DNA of 64,000 bases from contig CM048842.1 in assembly GCA_026545765.1 (NCBI GenBank), positions 74,474,871 through 74,538,870 on the forward strand, read 5' to 3'. The notes under the pieces were generated by a model. That model was not told the origin of the DNA. It was given only the letters and a program-made list of their open reading frames with translations, and made no database searches. The translations under genes and the position numbers were made by a program. The stretch comes from Plantago major. Its lineage: Eukaryota; Streptophyta; Magnoliopsida; Lamiales; Plantaginaceae. This document shows, piece after piece, positions 47,446 to 59,729 of the stretch. Each line of letters opens with the position of its first letter. Position 1 is the first letter of the stretch.

Positions 47446-50336
47446 TCCTTGTTCTTCTTAAAAAATCTTGAGGAAATTCGTATCTAAAATCTTCCAAATT
47501 ACCTCTTAAGGCTCTGTTCTCTTTATTTGAAAAATCATTAATTTCAGTTCAGGTTAGTACAGTTTAAATTTGCTTAGTTATTTTTTATACTACAAATAAT
47601 TTCAGTTCATTAACCGAGCCTAATTTTGGAATTGATCATCATAAAGGGGTAGAGTATGGTTATCCTCCAAGATTCTCTAAAAACTAAACTTGATTTTGAA
47701 TCCTAAATTTAGAAAATGAGGGGTCCTTAATATAAATATTTAAATATGTGGACAATTGTTCACAGACAATTTCATGTGACCAAAAAAGAATCGAATTTTC
47801 GCTCGCAACTATTTATAAAATCATTCCTAGTTTAATCGGATAGACTTTTTTTTTTTTTTTTTTTTGGAAAATCGGGTAGACATTTTCTATGACAAGCAAC
47901 TGGTCAGGAATTCTATTCCCGGTAGTTGTATCTTTTACAGTTTCATTCTTTTCCCAACTTGTTTTGAACAATTTCATTCTTTTCCCTACACTTTCTTGAA
48001 CAACTTCAATATTTTTCTAAATTATTCCCCTGTGGCTGCACATTTTTTTGAACAATTTCATTTTCTATACACCTTTGAGACTAATATATTTTCCCATACC
48101 CTTTCTAAAGCAATTTCATTCTTTTCCCAAATGACATGCTACTGCAGGTTGATTAAACACAGGAGATGGGATCAGACCACTGGATAAACAAAATATACAA
48201 AGCCTATATAGTACAAGGGATGGTTATAAAAACATTGAATTAAAACGTCTATATTGTTATTGGATTCGAAATTCAATTCGAGTTGAAATTTGGAGTTGAT
48301 AAATAGTAACTCAACTAGAGTTGATTATTGAAGTTTTGTGTTAGTTATTGGATTGTGATTTTGATATGGTTAAGTAGTATATTTAAGTTTAAAAGTATAT
48401 TAATATTTTTGAGTTGATAAACAGAAACTCAATTCAAGTAGCATAGTGTACAGTTGATAGACACACAATTTTTTTTGAACTTGACTTAGTTGAAAAATCT
48501 CGCTCAAGATGATTGCCAAACATTGCCTAATTTCACGCTAACAATCCTTATTTAGAAAGAGCCGTTGTTATTTATGTCGGAGAAAAACAAAAAAAATTGT
48601 CACAAAAACATGAAATTATTCTGTCGTTAACAAAAACTGTTGTATCTATATCAGTCCCTTTTAGATATGTAAACATAATATTACAAAGATTATTTCAGTT
48701 ATATGTGAAAAACTGAAGTGTGCAATATACATAGGTCGGTGAGATAATGTTGAAGAGTGAGTTTAATTATTTTTTCGGGCATTATTGAATCTTACATTAC
48801 CATTTTTTTTTTTTTGTTTTTGTTTTGAAGTGTTCACATTTTCATTTTGACTATAAGTTATATATAAAGTTATAGTATAAGTAATAATAATGCTGCAGAT
48901 ATATCCAATCTTAGAGTTCACACATGAAATTGTTGATCAAGTATGATACTTTGAGATGCTGGAAATGTTCACCACATGTACTCGTTAGTAGTATTATGAA
49001 TTAGTATTGCAATTGCCCGATCTCTAGAAATTTGGACAATTTTTCAAAACCTGATTTCTGCAAGTTGAAGTTGTTCGTGGATTTACAAAAATCTCGCGAT
49101 CTCCTTAATCATATTCATATGAAATGCAACATATTAAATGAATAAAGATAACAAAATCTGATGCCATAAGGCCTAGTTTAGTTGGGAAAACTTGGGTCCA
49201 GCCTCCAGAATCCAGATATTAGGTTTAATTCATCATTCTTCCTCCTAATGGAAACCCAAATCCCTGTGAGATTATTATTATTAATACAGTATATCAGCTT
49301 TTGTAATTTGTAATATTGATCAAATTATGTTGTCAAGAAAAATATCAATATTTTTAAGCAAAAGGCATACTACTATGTTATTAACAAAATTATTTCTTTT
49401 ATATAAAACACTAATATTTTTAACTAAACACCCTAAATTTTCAATAATTATTCTAATAATTGTTCCTTTTTTAACTTTGTTATAGACTATCTAGAGGATA
49501 CTTACTTGCTAGATGCATTGGAACAATAGGAATGATGTTGATTTCTTGATTTTGCTAGTAAGATCAATATTGTCAGTGTAGAAAATGTGGAGTATAATTG
49601 TAACCAACCAAATCAATCATATGTGAAAACGTACATACGTATGTATTTATTCTTATTTGTCGATGAATGAGTTGCTCCATTTGCCACAACTTAAACTTCT
49701 TTATTCCCATGACATCTTGAAAATAATAACTACAATAGATAATACCTCTAAGTAATGTGGAAATGTTAATGTGGGAAGAATGAGACTCCCTCCGTCCTGG
49801 GTTCAACATTGGTGATCCGTCCTGAGTTCAACATTGGTGATTGAAAGTGAAATTTATCTGTTTTGGGTGAGAGTACTTATTGAGTTGTTATATTGATCAA
49901 CTCAAAATCCATTCACATACAAGTGGTGATTTGTAAGCGAAGGAAGAGAGAATTAGGGAGTGAACATTGGGAAATTTACGACAATGATCCTGGTCAATAG
50001 GTGAGGCAACAACACACCAAAAATTACTGATTTTTACCCAATCAATATAATTTCTTCCGGATAAAAATGTTGACCAGACGTACAAGTTAATTTGACCAAA
50101 CAATTACCTCGGACCTCGGTTTTATATTTGACCATTTATGTTAGTACGGGGATCCCTATTAACGTAAGATAGTGTTTGGGTATTTGAGGGTACTTCATGT
50201 AACGCCCAATTATCATGTTTAGTTATAGAATCAAGTACAAAATGAAATGATTATTCATAGTCCGACTGGGCTGCACTATTTACACCTTTGGTATCTGTCA
50301 AAAAAGTTATCGAGGTCCTTGTAATAATTTGAGATT
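47446..50336. other. AT-rich spacer
   Basis: It contains a T-run at 47847-47866, a Harbinger-end fragment at 47508-47640, and a tandem piece 'tcctg.gttcaacattggtga' repeated at 49795-49840 of the Stowaway border type. 48230-48450 resembles 60610-60730 ('gttgaaatttggagttgat' type), a dispersed repeat. No gene is recognised. Confidence 0.4.
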
Positions 50337-50341
50337 GTCCT

Positions 50342-50861
50342 TGTAAAGAAGGTTAGTTCGATTCTGACTTAGTTCGTGAAGAAGGAAGCTTTTATTGCTA
50401 GATCGCTCAGGAATCGTTGATCTGATCAATCCAATGGCTGAGATTAAAACACAGGCGGAGGGAAAAACAGTTGGTTTGCGAGAAACAAAGCAGCTAGTTC
50501 ATTATATCCGAATTCGTTTCAATTGATGAGTAATTCATGTATATAAGCTCCAATCTCTATAATTAAGCAGAGAATCTTCTTATCATCTTTCAATTTGACA
50601 GTTATAGAGAGAGAGAAACACTTGTGAGAGAGAGAATTGTAGAAACCGATCAATCACCATTGTTGCGAGGTTGAAGGTTTCGATTCTTGTAATCTTTCTG
50701 ATAATAGTGGATTGATTCTTGTTGTTCTCCGTGCACGTAGGAAGGATTATCTTCCGAAGCACATTAATTCTTGTGCTGATTTCGTTTTAGCTTTGATTGT
50801 TCATTGTTTGGTATTCATTGATTCTCTTTCGATTGATCGCAATTGATCGATTGTTTCAACA
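50342..50861 (+). repeat. Copia 5' LTR
   Basis: Starts TGTAAAGAAGGTTAG and ends GATTGTTTCAACA. It has 'tatataagc' near 50541 as a possible TATA box and a gagagagagaa tract in the likely R/U5 part. Confidence 0.95.
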
Positions 50862-50863
50862 AT

Positions 50864-50881
50864 TGGCGCCGTCTATGGGAA
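50864..50881 (+). promoter_or_regulatory. Copia primer binding site, tRNA-Asp-like
   Basis: TGGCGCCGT starts two bases after the LTR. It matches the complement of the 3' end of plant tRNA-Asp over nine bases, then diverges. The usual copia primer would be initiator tRNA-Met. Confidence 0.6.
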
Positions 50882-51555
50882 AGGATCGATTCAAAACTGT
50901 AATCAATGCCGTCTATGATGAGATTCGACATGGAGAAGCTGAGGAGAAGATTGATTTCGCCTTATGGAAGGCGAAAATGGAAGCTCCGATCTATTAGTCC
51001 GACAAGGAGTAGAGCAGGCTTTGCTTGGTGATGATGGATTCACTAAGGAATTCGATGAAGCTGAGAAGAAGCGCATTATAGGAAAAACAAGAAGCACTCT
51101 GATTTTGTCACTTGGAGACAAAGCATTGAGAGAGGTGATCAAGGAGAAAACGGCAAAAGCTGTTTGGGATAAGCTTGAAAAGCTGTATCATGTCAAAACT
51201 GTAGTTAGCAAGATTCGACTCAAGCAGACGTTTTTTTCATACAAGATGAAACCTGATATGTCGATCATTGAGCATCTTGATGCTTTCAACAAGTTGTGTA
51301 TGGATATGGAATCACTAGAGATGACAGTTGGTGAAGATGACAAGGCAGCTATATTGCTTAGTTCTTTACCTAAGTTCTTTACCTAAGAGTTATGAACATT
51401 TAATTGATGCTATAGTGATGTACAAACCTGATGATCTGACAGCTAAAGATGTGGAATTAGCATTGAGGAATAAACTAGATCACAAGAGTGTTGGAATAAA
51501 CTAGGAATAAACTAGATGCTAAGGATGAAGCATTTGCAAAGTTTAAAGAATGACT
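50875..51555 (+). pseudogene. Copia gag (UBN2 type), frameshifted
   Basis: The start at 50875 reads MGKDRFKTV and WKAKMEA, then shifts frame near 50985. The second frame continues LLVRQGVEQALLGDD, AVWDKLEKLYHVKTV and HLDAFNKLCMDME. This is the UBN2-type gag of plant copia elements. A 13-base duplication ('agttctttaccta' twice, 51359-51384) and an 11-base duplication ('ggaataaacta' twice, about 51493-51514) bring further breaks. The CCHC knuckle is missing. Confidence 0.8.
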
Positions 51556-52470
51556 GATAGAGGTTGAGAATCAGACAAATAAGACTTTGAAATGTTTAAG
51601 AACTGACAATGGCTTGGAGTTTGTCTCAACTGAGTTCAACAATTTCTGTAAAGAGAGAGGTATTCAGAGACACAGAACTGTACCAGGGACTCCACAGCAA
51701 AATGGAATTGCTGAGAGAATGAATCAAACTTTATTGGAGAGAGTCAGGTGTATGATACTAAGCTCTGGTCTATCAAAAACCTTTTGGGGGAGAAGCTGTG
51801 AATACTGCATGTTTTCTGATCAACAGATGTCCTTCTAGTGCAGTAGAATTTAAAACTCCATAAATGATTTGGTCTGCGAAGCTATCTGACTACTCAATCT
51901 TGAGAGTGTTTGGTTGTTTAGCATTTGCTCATGTTAAACAGGACAAGCTTGAGCCTAGGGCTTTAAGATGCATATTTCTTGGTTATCCTCAGGGGGTTAA
52001 AGGATATAAACTATGGTGCATTGAAGAGAATAAATGCATTATTAGTAGAGATATTACTTTCAATGAAAATGTGATGCCATTCAAGTAAAATAGTCATCAA
52101 ATTGGAGGTACTGAGATGTCTGCTACATGTGATTTATCTGAGGTGGAGATCACTAGGCTTGAGAAATCAGCTATAGAGATGCCTCAAGATAATCATGTTA
52201 CAGAAGATGGGAACACAGCTGAAACTACTGATAGAAGCGACCATGAGAAAGATGTTTCCACTCTCATAAATCATATTAAGGTGCAGAATACAGATGAAGA
52301 TACTTCAAGCTCAAATTCAGATAATGAAGATCAATACTCAAAGCATCTGCAAAACTCTGGTTCAGGTGGTTTGAGCAATTGAAATCTCACTAAACACAGG
52401 AAGAAGAGACCTACAGATGGAGAACATTCAATTAGATTTGGTTGGTCAAATGTTGTTGCTTGTGCACTTA
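51556..52470 (+). pseudogene. Copia integrase remnant
   Basis: LKCLRTDNGLEFVSTEF follows the gag remnant directly, so the end of gag, protease and the first half of integrase (HHCC and the first Asp) are deleted. The frame carries RTDNGLEF and TPQQNGIAERMNQTLLE, including the final catalytic Glu region. After a frameshift near 51790 comes the integrase C-terminus ([26 protein letters not shown]) and an acidic linker. Stop codons occur at 52086 and 52381. Confidence 0.8.
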
Positions 52471-52472
52471 AT

Positions 52473-53306
52473 GTGGCACATGACATTGAAAGTTATGAGC
52501 CAAGAAATGATCAAGAAGCTGTGAGCTGTAATGAGAGTGGAAAATGGATTGTAGCTATGGAAGAAGAATTGTTGTCACTAGGTAAAAATGACACATGGAA
52601 GATAGTGAACAAGCCTAAAGGTGTTAAAAAAGTTGGATGTAAATGGATTTACAAGAAGAAGGTGGAGAGTAGTGAAGCAGGTGAATCAATTAGGTTTAAA
52701 GCCATATTAGTGGCTAAAGGCTTCACACAAAGAGAGGGCATAGATTTCAATGAAATATTTTCACCTGTGGTCAAGCATTGTTCAATCAGGTTGCTGTTAT
52801 GTCTTGTAGCTCATCACAATCTTGTTTTACATCAACTTGATGTGAAAACAACATTCTTACATGGAAATTTACAAGAAAAGATATATATGAACATACCAGA
52901 AGGAGTGACATTTGATAAGAGCAAAGATCAGGTATGCTTATTGTTGAAATCTTTTTATGGTTTAAAATAAAGTCCAAGGCAATGGTATAAGAGGTTTGAC
53001 AGTTATGTGTTGAGGATTGGTTTTACTAGAAGCTCTTATGACAGTTGTGCATATATACTTCAACCTACAGAAGCTACAATGATTTTCTTACTTCTTTATG
53101 TGGATGATATGTTGTTAGCTGGAAATAGCATGACTGTGATCAATGAAGTAAAGAGACTTTTGCAGACTGAGTTTGATATGAAGGATTTAGGTTATGCCAG
53201 GAGGATTTTAGGCATGGATATTACAAGGGATATGAAAAATGGTGTTTTATATCTATCTCAATCTCATTATGTAAATAAAGTATTGTCAAGGTTTTTCATG
53301 CATCAG
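52473..53306 (+). pseudogene. Copia reverse transcriptase, 5' part
   Basis: The frame includes KWIVAMEEELLSL, GCKWIYKKK, RFKAILVAKGFTQREGID and LHQLDVKTTFLHGNL, then a TAA in place of the next codon near 52968. It resumes as SPRQWYKRF and runs through LLLYVDDMLLAG with the catalytic YVDD. It is cut by the CACTA element after VLSRFFM; the continuation is at 56683. Confidence 0.85.
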
Positions 53307-53964
53307 CACTACAAAAATACAGGTGTTTAGTAAACAGTGAGCGATCCGTCGCTAAAGGTTTAGCGACGGATTTTGCGACGGATAAAAATGTCGTCGTCAG
53401 TTTTTTCGTCACAATGATCCTAACTACGGATAATCTATCCGTCGCTAAATAATGACGGATAGAATGTTGACTTTTTAGAGACGGATATTATCCGTCTCTA
53501 AAAAGCCATTTTTTTTTCTTTTTTCAAATATCAAAAGCTACTCTATTTAGCGACGGATAATTATCCGTCGCTAAATAGAGACGGAATTGGCGACGGATAG
53601 GTCTTTTTTTCTTTTTTTAAAATTTTAAATTAACTGGAAATTTAGCGACGGATAACTAATCCGTTGCTATATAGTGACGGATTATGTTTTTCCGTCACTA
53701 ATTCCGTCACTATTTAGCGACGGATTAGTTATCCATCGCTAAATTTCCAGATTTTTAATTTTTTTTAAAAATTTTGATGCATGTTTTCATATTTCACCCG
53801 TTTCATTTTGATAAAATGTCCGATAGTAAATCCAGAATAATGAAATTGTTCTAATTAAACAGAAATCATTCGACAAAATACAAATTATCCGTACTGAAAT
53901 GAAATATATCTGTACTTACAGTTTAAAGTAAGAAGTCAGAAAAACATAAGTCCAAATCTAACTA

Positions 53965-55772
53965 CCGGGCGGGGGTGGATGGTGATGGAACGTGGCCATG
54001 AAAGCCTGCATCTGTTGCTGAAGACGCTGGGTATCATCCTGTTATTGTCTAGCTAGCCACTCCAGTTGCTGTCAGTGTTCCTCCTGAACTCTAGCTAACT
54101 CCGCCTGTGCCTGTGCCTCCACCTGTGCCGCAACCTGTGACTGCACTAACTCCGAGACCTGCTCCTGTATGAAAAACCGATTTCTAGATTGCTGGGATGT
54201 TGAGTAGCTAGGAGTAGTCACCACAGGTCTGAAACTCCCCAATTCATATACTCGGCCTTTGTTGTCCATTGGGTTGACGGATAAGAAGATGTTGTTTTGT
54301 TGTTCAATTGTCAGCTCCTCACCCGCATCGGCGAGCTGCCTCTCCACCTCAACCTGAAATCGTAAAGTGCATATATCATGAGTTACAGTTTTTTCAAAAT
54401 AACTTGTACTACAAAAATATGAACTTTAACCAAAATTAGCGTCATAATGACCTCGGACTTCTTTGTCAACCCATATCCCGTTCTTCAGCTTGGCTCTTTT
54501 TAAGAGCGCCAGTGCGCTCTTCTCCTCCCCAGCCAGCACCTGAAGAACGTATATATGCAAACATTTAGCTAGTAATTAAGTGTATAGAATATAAAAACAC
54601 AAAACACATGTACGAATAAACTGACAAATTAGATGTACACTTACCGATTTTACGGTAATCCGTAGCAACAGATCGCGACACATAGTGGTGCCTGGCCACC
54701 CCAGTATCATCAGACGGCTCAGTCAGCCAGTTCTCTCTATTCTGGGCCACAATCTGCTTGGTCGCATTAAGCTGCCAGTGCTTCTCCTAAAGCTCCCACT
54801 CTTCCAGTCCACACCATGCTGGCCTAACGCCCTTTCTTTTCATTTTATTAACCATATGCTTATACAAATCTGACCCCGGCGTCTCGAATGAAGGCCATAT
54901 ATGGGGGAGCAATCGGTTGGGAATGAAGTATGTTTTCTACATTCCCAATTCCACACAACATCCAAATTACATAACGTTAACCGAGACATCAATTTAATAA
55001 GATAACACAACAGAACATATTCAATGGTGACTAACATATCACCCAAGTTCAACGGCTAACATACCACTCACATATAATGGCTAATATACCACTCATATTG
55101 TCCTAAAATTTACTAACACAGTGGTGACTAACATACCACCCAAGTTCAGTGGCTAACATACCACTCACATACAGTGGCTAACATACCACTCACATTAAAA
55201 CAACGATTATAATAACAAATAAAGGAATGTCAGATTTAAACTTATCCGCAACTCATTAAAGTACTCATGCTTCAGCCGGTCCGAGATCTTCGACCACTTC
55301 TCGCCCCCTACCCCGGCATCTCCCTCTTGCCCCTGATGATCTCACTGAGTTTATTGCTAGCCTCTGGAGGCCATAATCTATTATCAATGTATAAGATACA
55401 AGAAACGAATATTAATTAGTATAGTACAACAATGATGTGACATAAATTATCTTAAGTTATGTTCTATATACAAATTCATAATACTTACTTAGATCTACCA
55501 TTCGGGAACAACACAAGCTTCCCATCCCACTTAACTCCGTCCACAATCTCGGTGAAGGGACACTCGTCATCTGGTAAGTTACCCCAGACCGATGTCGAGC
55601 CCCTGCTCGAACTCGGTGGGGTCTCAGGAACTGCAGACCGGCTGCTCTGATTATCATGACCCTCCTGCTCCTCTGACTCTGGCCCTCCTGCTCGACTACC
55701 CTCTAACTGGCTACCAGTAGTCAACCTACTACATGGGGGAGGACGGCAGGTGGATTTCCTTTGTCGCGGCAT
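53965..55772 (-). pseudogene. CACTA TNPA-like gene (Transposase_24 family)
   Basis: Exon 1 (55772-55489) starts MPRQRKSTCRPPPC and includes WGNLPDDECPFTEIVDG. Exon 2 (55377-about 55248) follows an intact acceptor ending ATAATAG. The middle exon (about 54890-54655) has YKHMVNKMKRKGVRPAWCG, then a stop after EEWEL. The last exon (about 54352-53965) has NKGRVYELGSF and a Gln/Ala-rich coiled coil (QVSELVQSQVAAQVEAQAQ) with a TGA at 54072. The donor of exon 2 reads ATAAG instead of GTAAG. The gene is therefore inactive. Confidence 0.75.
55025..55196. repeat. Minisatellite in a CACTA intron
   Basis: The same 'gtggctaacataccactcac' array as at 21734-21905, with the same order of unit variants and a few point changes. 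Confidence 0.9.
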
Positions 55773-56682
55773 CTGCAAAAACATGCAACAAATACAGGAA
55801 AAATGTGTTAGTATATAACTACATGTAAAACATATATACATTTGACTCATAGTAAATCACAAATACTAGGTATTATCAACAACTAACTATATATATGTAT
55901 ACATATATGTATATATGTATACATACCATACATACTTACAGACATCCTAATTAACATGATGCTAACAATTCAAATTGACTTAAATCTATCAATTAAACAA
56001 CATCAAGCTTAACCAACTACTTAATATAAGCTAAACTAGCTAGTACAAACTTCTAAAAACATACAATTGCTCGAAATTAACAAAAATCCCAAATTTAACA
56101 AAGTAAGGGTTTTAGACTAATACCTTCAATTACGGGAAAAATAGCCGAAGAAAGATAAAATTGAATGGCCACCTGAGTCCCTTGTTCCATGAGCTTCGAA
56201 AAGAGTCCAAGATTGGCCGGAATGGTGGAATTTTGGTCGGAATTGGAAGGTGGACGAAAATGGCGAAGAGAAGAAGAAAAGAAGAAGCAGAATCGAAATG
56301 GGGAAGAAAGAGGGCTCTGCCCGTTTTTAAGACAGTTAATAGCGACGAATAATCTATCCGTCGTTAGTTTTAATTAAATATTTAACGACGGATAATCTAT
56401 CCGTCGTTAACATACTATTTTTGATTTTTTAAAAATAAAAAAGTCAACAAACACTAACGACGGATAGATTATCCGTCGCTATTTAGCGACGGACATTTCT
56501 ATCCGTCGCTAAATAATGACAGATTCTATTCGTCGCTATTTGGCGACGGAAACAACGACGGATTAGCGACGGATAGGGCGAAATGCTCTATCCGTCGCTA
56601 AATTTGACCGATTGGTCGCTAAATAGCAACGGATAGAATTCGTCGTCCCAATCCGTCGCTAAACAACAGAATTCTTGTAGTG

Positions 56683-57175
56683 CAGGCAAATGGGATTTCA
56701 ACACCACTGGGTCAACATATAAAGCTATCTCTGAGTCAATGTTCTCAAGACTCTGAAGAGAGTAAAGCTATGGATAGCATACAATATGCTAGTGATGTGG
56801 GTAGTCTCATGTACTCTATGGTGTGCTGTAGACCTGATCTGGCACACTGTATGAGTGTAGTTAGCAGATATATGAGTTGTGCAGGAAAAGCTCATTGGGA
56901 AGCTGTTAAGTGGATTATGAGATACATGAAGAGAACTGGAGATCATGGTCTGAGATTTGAGAAGAATAATATAGTAGATTCAGAAGCCCCAGTTGGTTAT
57001 GTAGACTTAGATTTTGCTGCTAATTTGGATAGCAGAAAATCTCTCACTGGATATGTGTTTACTCTCTTTGGCACAACAATTAGTTGGAAATCTGTTCAAC
57101 AACCAGTAGTTGCTCTTTCAACTACAGAAGCTGAGTTTATAGCTCTTAATTACTGAAGCAATTAAAGAGGCTATA
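56683..57175 (+). pseudogene. Copia RT end and RNase H, first part
   Basis: It continues the frame broken by the CACTA element: STPLGQHIKLS, then YASDVGSLMYSMVCCRPDLAH, SVVSRYMS and the RNase H segment SLTGYVFTLFGTTISWKS with ALSTTEAEFIAL. A frameshift follows (LNY and a stop). The solo LTR at 57176 breaks it again inside the codons after KEA. Confidence 0.85.
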
Positions 57176-58781
57176 TGTTGGTCCATATAACGGCAAAGGG
57201 AAAAGACTAGGGGGGGGGGGGGGGGTGAATAGTCTTTTACAACTTTTGTCGATAAACACAATTTCTCATATATCTGTGAAGATATCTGATACTTAATTTC
57301 AGAGAGCGGAAGACTTTTCTGTGATAAGTGCACGTGCTCAGCAAGATATGTGTAAATACTCAGCAAGGTAAATAAAGCAAGTAATAAATTGCAGAAAGTA
57401 AATGACACTGATCTTTATAGTGGTATCTGAAGGTGGCGTAATCCTTCAACTAATCCACTTCGGCCTTTCTCAGACCTAGAATCCACTAAGACAGATAATT
57501 GAGTTCACCTTACAAATATCTTCTCTCGATTCCTAAATACACTAGGTTCCCAACCAAGTGTCCCCCTGAGTTATTCCCCGGCTTTCTCAGCCAAGTACTT
57601 CCTATACTCAGAAACCTTTGAGCTATTCCTTAGTTTCTCAAACTAAGTACTTCCTATGCTCAGTAACCTTGGAGCTATTCCTTAGTTTCCCAAACTAAGT
57701 ACTTCCTGTACTCCACGCCGTTTAAGGTGTTGGTTAAGGTAGTTTGTCAGGTAAGCAGTCTTTATAACTTTCTCAGTTATGTAAGAATACTTGATAGAAC
57801 AAGAATCACTTAACACACTTCACAATGTGTGGTGATATGTTCTTTACTGACCCAAGTCTATGTTAAATGTTCTAGAGAATGAAACTTAGATACTTGATAT
57901 TTTGATTCAACTCCTTCACAGATAGCAATGCTTGTTAAGGATCTGGACACTTAGAACTTTCGTGCTACTTAGAATTCAAGAGCTTAGTCGCAACTGTAAG
58001 CTAAAGAGTAAGTAGGTTGAAGGCTTGAATGAGTTCGTCGATGTAAGTTCTTGGCTTGTTCAGTGTGTGTATTTTCAAGCATTCTAAGTGTTGATATTTA
58101 TAGTTGAAAATCATGCCATTTGAATAGTATCCGTTAGGCTTAATGAAATTCAAACTATTGATATCTGTAAATAGTACTGCAGAGGACGTTGTCTCTTTTC
58201 AGAGATTTCCTCTTTAGTTCAGATGTCTCTGTCTGCGCATTTATTGCATTGTACTATTTTTGTCCTGTAGTGCCAACGGAACTATGCACGCTTTCTGAAG
58301 CATTGCATGTCCCTTTCCAGAAACCTTCACATCTCCAGATACCTGTTGAAACATTGTTTCCCAGAAACATAGTTTTATCCTGTATATGTGAGTGTAGATA
58401 TCTGTGGGCACTTTTTCTTGTTCAGAAACCTTGTGTTCTCAGATATCTTTTGCAAAACTTGTTTATTGAGAAACACTTGTTTATCAAAGATATCTGGACA
58501 TAGGTATCTGATAACCTTCGTCTTCAGCAATCTTGTACAGTCTTCAAAACTTCAAAATTTGTTGAACTCTCCTGCTGGATGCCTTCTTCTTGGACTTTTT
58601 CAAAGATATAAAAAAAAATTACATTCAGATACCTAACATCCTATACAAGATTTGATAGACTAACATACTTAGTGATTTTCCTCTTTTACAGTGTTCAAGT
58701 GAACCAAGAGTACTAACCACCTTTCTGAGCTAAGATAAGTCATTAGGTTGCTGATCAAAATCTAAACAGATATTCCTAACA
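57176..58781. mobile_element. Solo LTR (1.6 kb) nested in copia RNase H
   Basis: It begins TGTTGGTCCATATAAC and ends ATATTCCTAACA, and is flanked by the 5-bp duplication CTATA (57171-57175 and 58782-58786). TG...CA ends, 5-bp duplication, length and lack of any internal primer site or domain point to a solo LTR left by recombination between two LTRs. Near the left end is a 16-base G run followed by tgaatagtc. Confidence 0.85.
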
Positions 58782-59081
58782 CTATATGGCTTAAAGGAAT
58801 CATCAGGGAGTTTGGTATTGATCAGAAGATGATTGTTGTGAATTGTGATAAAGTGCAATACATCTTGTTAACATCAGATGTTTCATGAGCGCACAAAACA
58901 TATTGATGTGAAGCACTATTTCATCGGAGATATTGTGGATAAAGGAGAAATTAAAGTGGCTAAGATCTCAACTTTGGATAATCCTGCAGATGCCTTAACT
59001 AAGGCATTACCATTTGAGAAGTTTGAATATTGTTGCAGATTAATCAACAAGTGCAGCAATGTTGTTGCTACTTCTACTTAA
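58782..59081 (+). pseudogene. Copia RNase H C-terminus
   Basis: The frame resumes as WLKGIIREFGIDQKM and, after a small frame break near 58870, as MFHERTKHIDVKHYFIGD and DNPADALTKALPFEKFEY, the usual end of copia polyproteins. The stop is at 59079-59081. A purine-rich stretch 'aaggtggaga' precedes the 3' LTR. Confidence 0.85.
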
Positions 59082-59203
59082 TGTGAAGTGTGTGCAGGTA
59101 GGGGATCTGTTCTAACCTTTAAGGAACAGGAAGGGGTTTGTTCTAACCACATGAACTTATTTGTTTGAGAGCTGAAATCAAGAAACTCACTAAGGTGGAG
59201 AAT

Positions 59204-59724
59204 TATAAAGAAGGTTAGTTCGTTTCTGGCTTAGTTCGTGAAAAAGGAAGCTTTTATTGCCAGATCGCTCAGTAGCCATTGATCTGATCAATCCAATGGC
59301 TGAGATTAAAACGCAGGCGGAGGGAAAAACAGTTGGTTTGCGAGAAACATAGTAGCTAGTTCGTTATATCCGAATTCGTTTCATTTGATGAGTAATTCGT
59401 GTATATAAGCTTCAATCTATGTAATTAAGCTAGAGAATCTTCTTATCATCTTTCAATTTGACAGTTATAGAGAGAGAGAAACACTTGTGAGAGAGAGAAT
59501 TGTAGAAATCGATCAATCGCCATTGTTGCGAGGTTGAAGGTTTCGATTCTTGTAATCTTTCTGATAATAGTGGTTTGATTCTTGTTGTTCTCCGTGCACG
59601 TAGGAAGGATTATCTTCCGAAGCACGTTAATTCTTGTGTTGATTTCGTTTTAGCTTTGATTGTTCATTCTTTGGTATTCATTGATTCTCTTTCGATTGAT
59701 CGCAATTGATCGATTGTTTCAACA
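59204..59724 (+). repeat. Copia 3' LTR
   Basis: Colinear with the 5' LTR; it starts TATAAAGAAGG because the second base has changed, and ends GATTGTTTCAACA before GTCCT. Confidence 0.95.
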
Positions 59725-59729
59725 GTCCT

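Larger units (their letters stand above)
53307..56682 (-). mobile_element. CACTA element nested in copia RT
   Basis: CACTACAAAAATACAGG at the left and 'attcttgtagtg' at the right are classical CACTA termini. The copia sequence is duplicated for three bases (CAG at 53304-53306 and 56683-56685). Both arms are packed with gcgacggat palindromes. The element is 3.4 kb and closely related to the CACTA at 20.2-28.1 kb, without the MULE. It carries a TNPA-like gene only. Confidence 0.97.
50342..59724 (+). mobile_element. Ty1/copia element with two nested insertions
   Basis: The LTRs are 50342-50861 (520 bp) and 59204-59724 (521 bp), with TG...CA ends (the 3' copy starts TA). The flanking target duplication is GTCCT (50337-50341 and 59725-59729). 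By eye the LTRs differ at about two dozen positions, so the insertion is old. The interior reads gag, a remnant of integrase, reverse transcriptase and RNase H. It is broken by a CACTA element at 53307-56682 and a solo LTR at 57176-58781. Without these the element is about 4.4 kb, short for copia because protease and most of integrase have been deleted. Confidence 0.95.
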
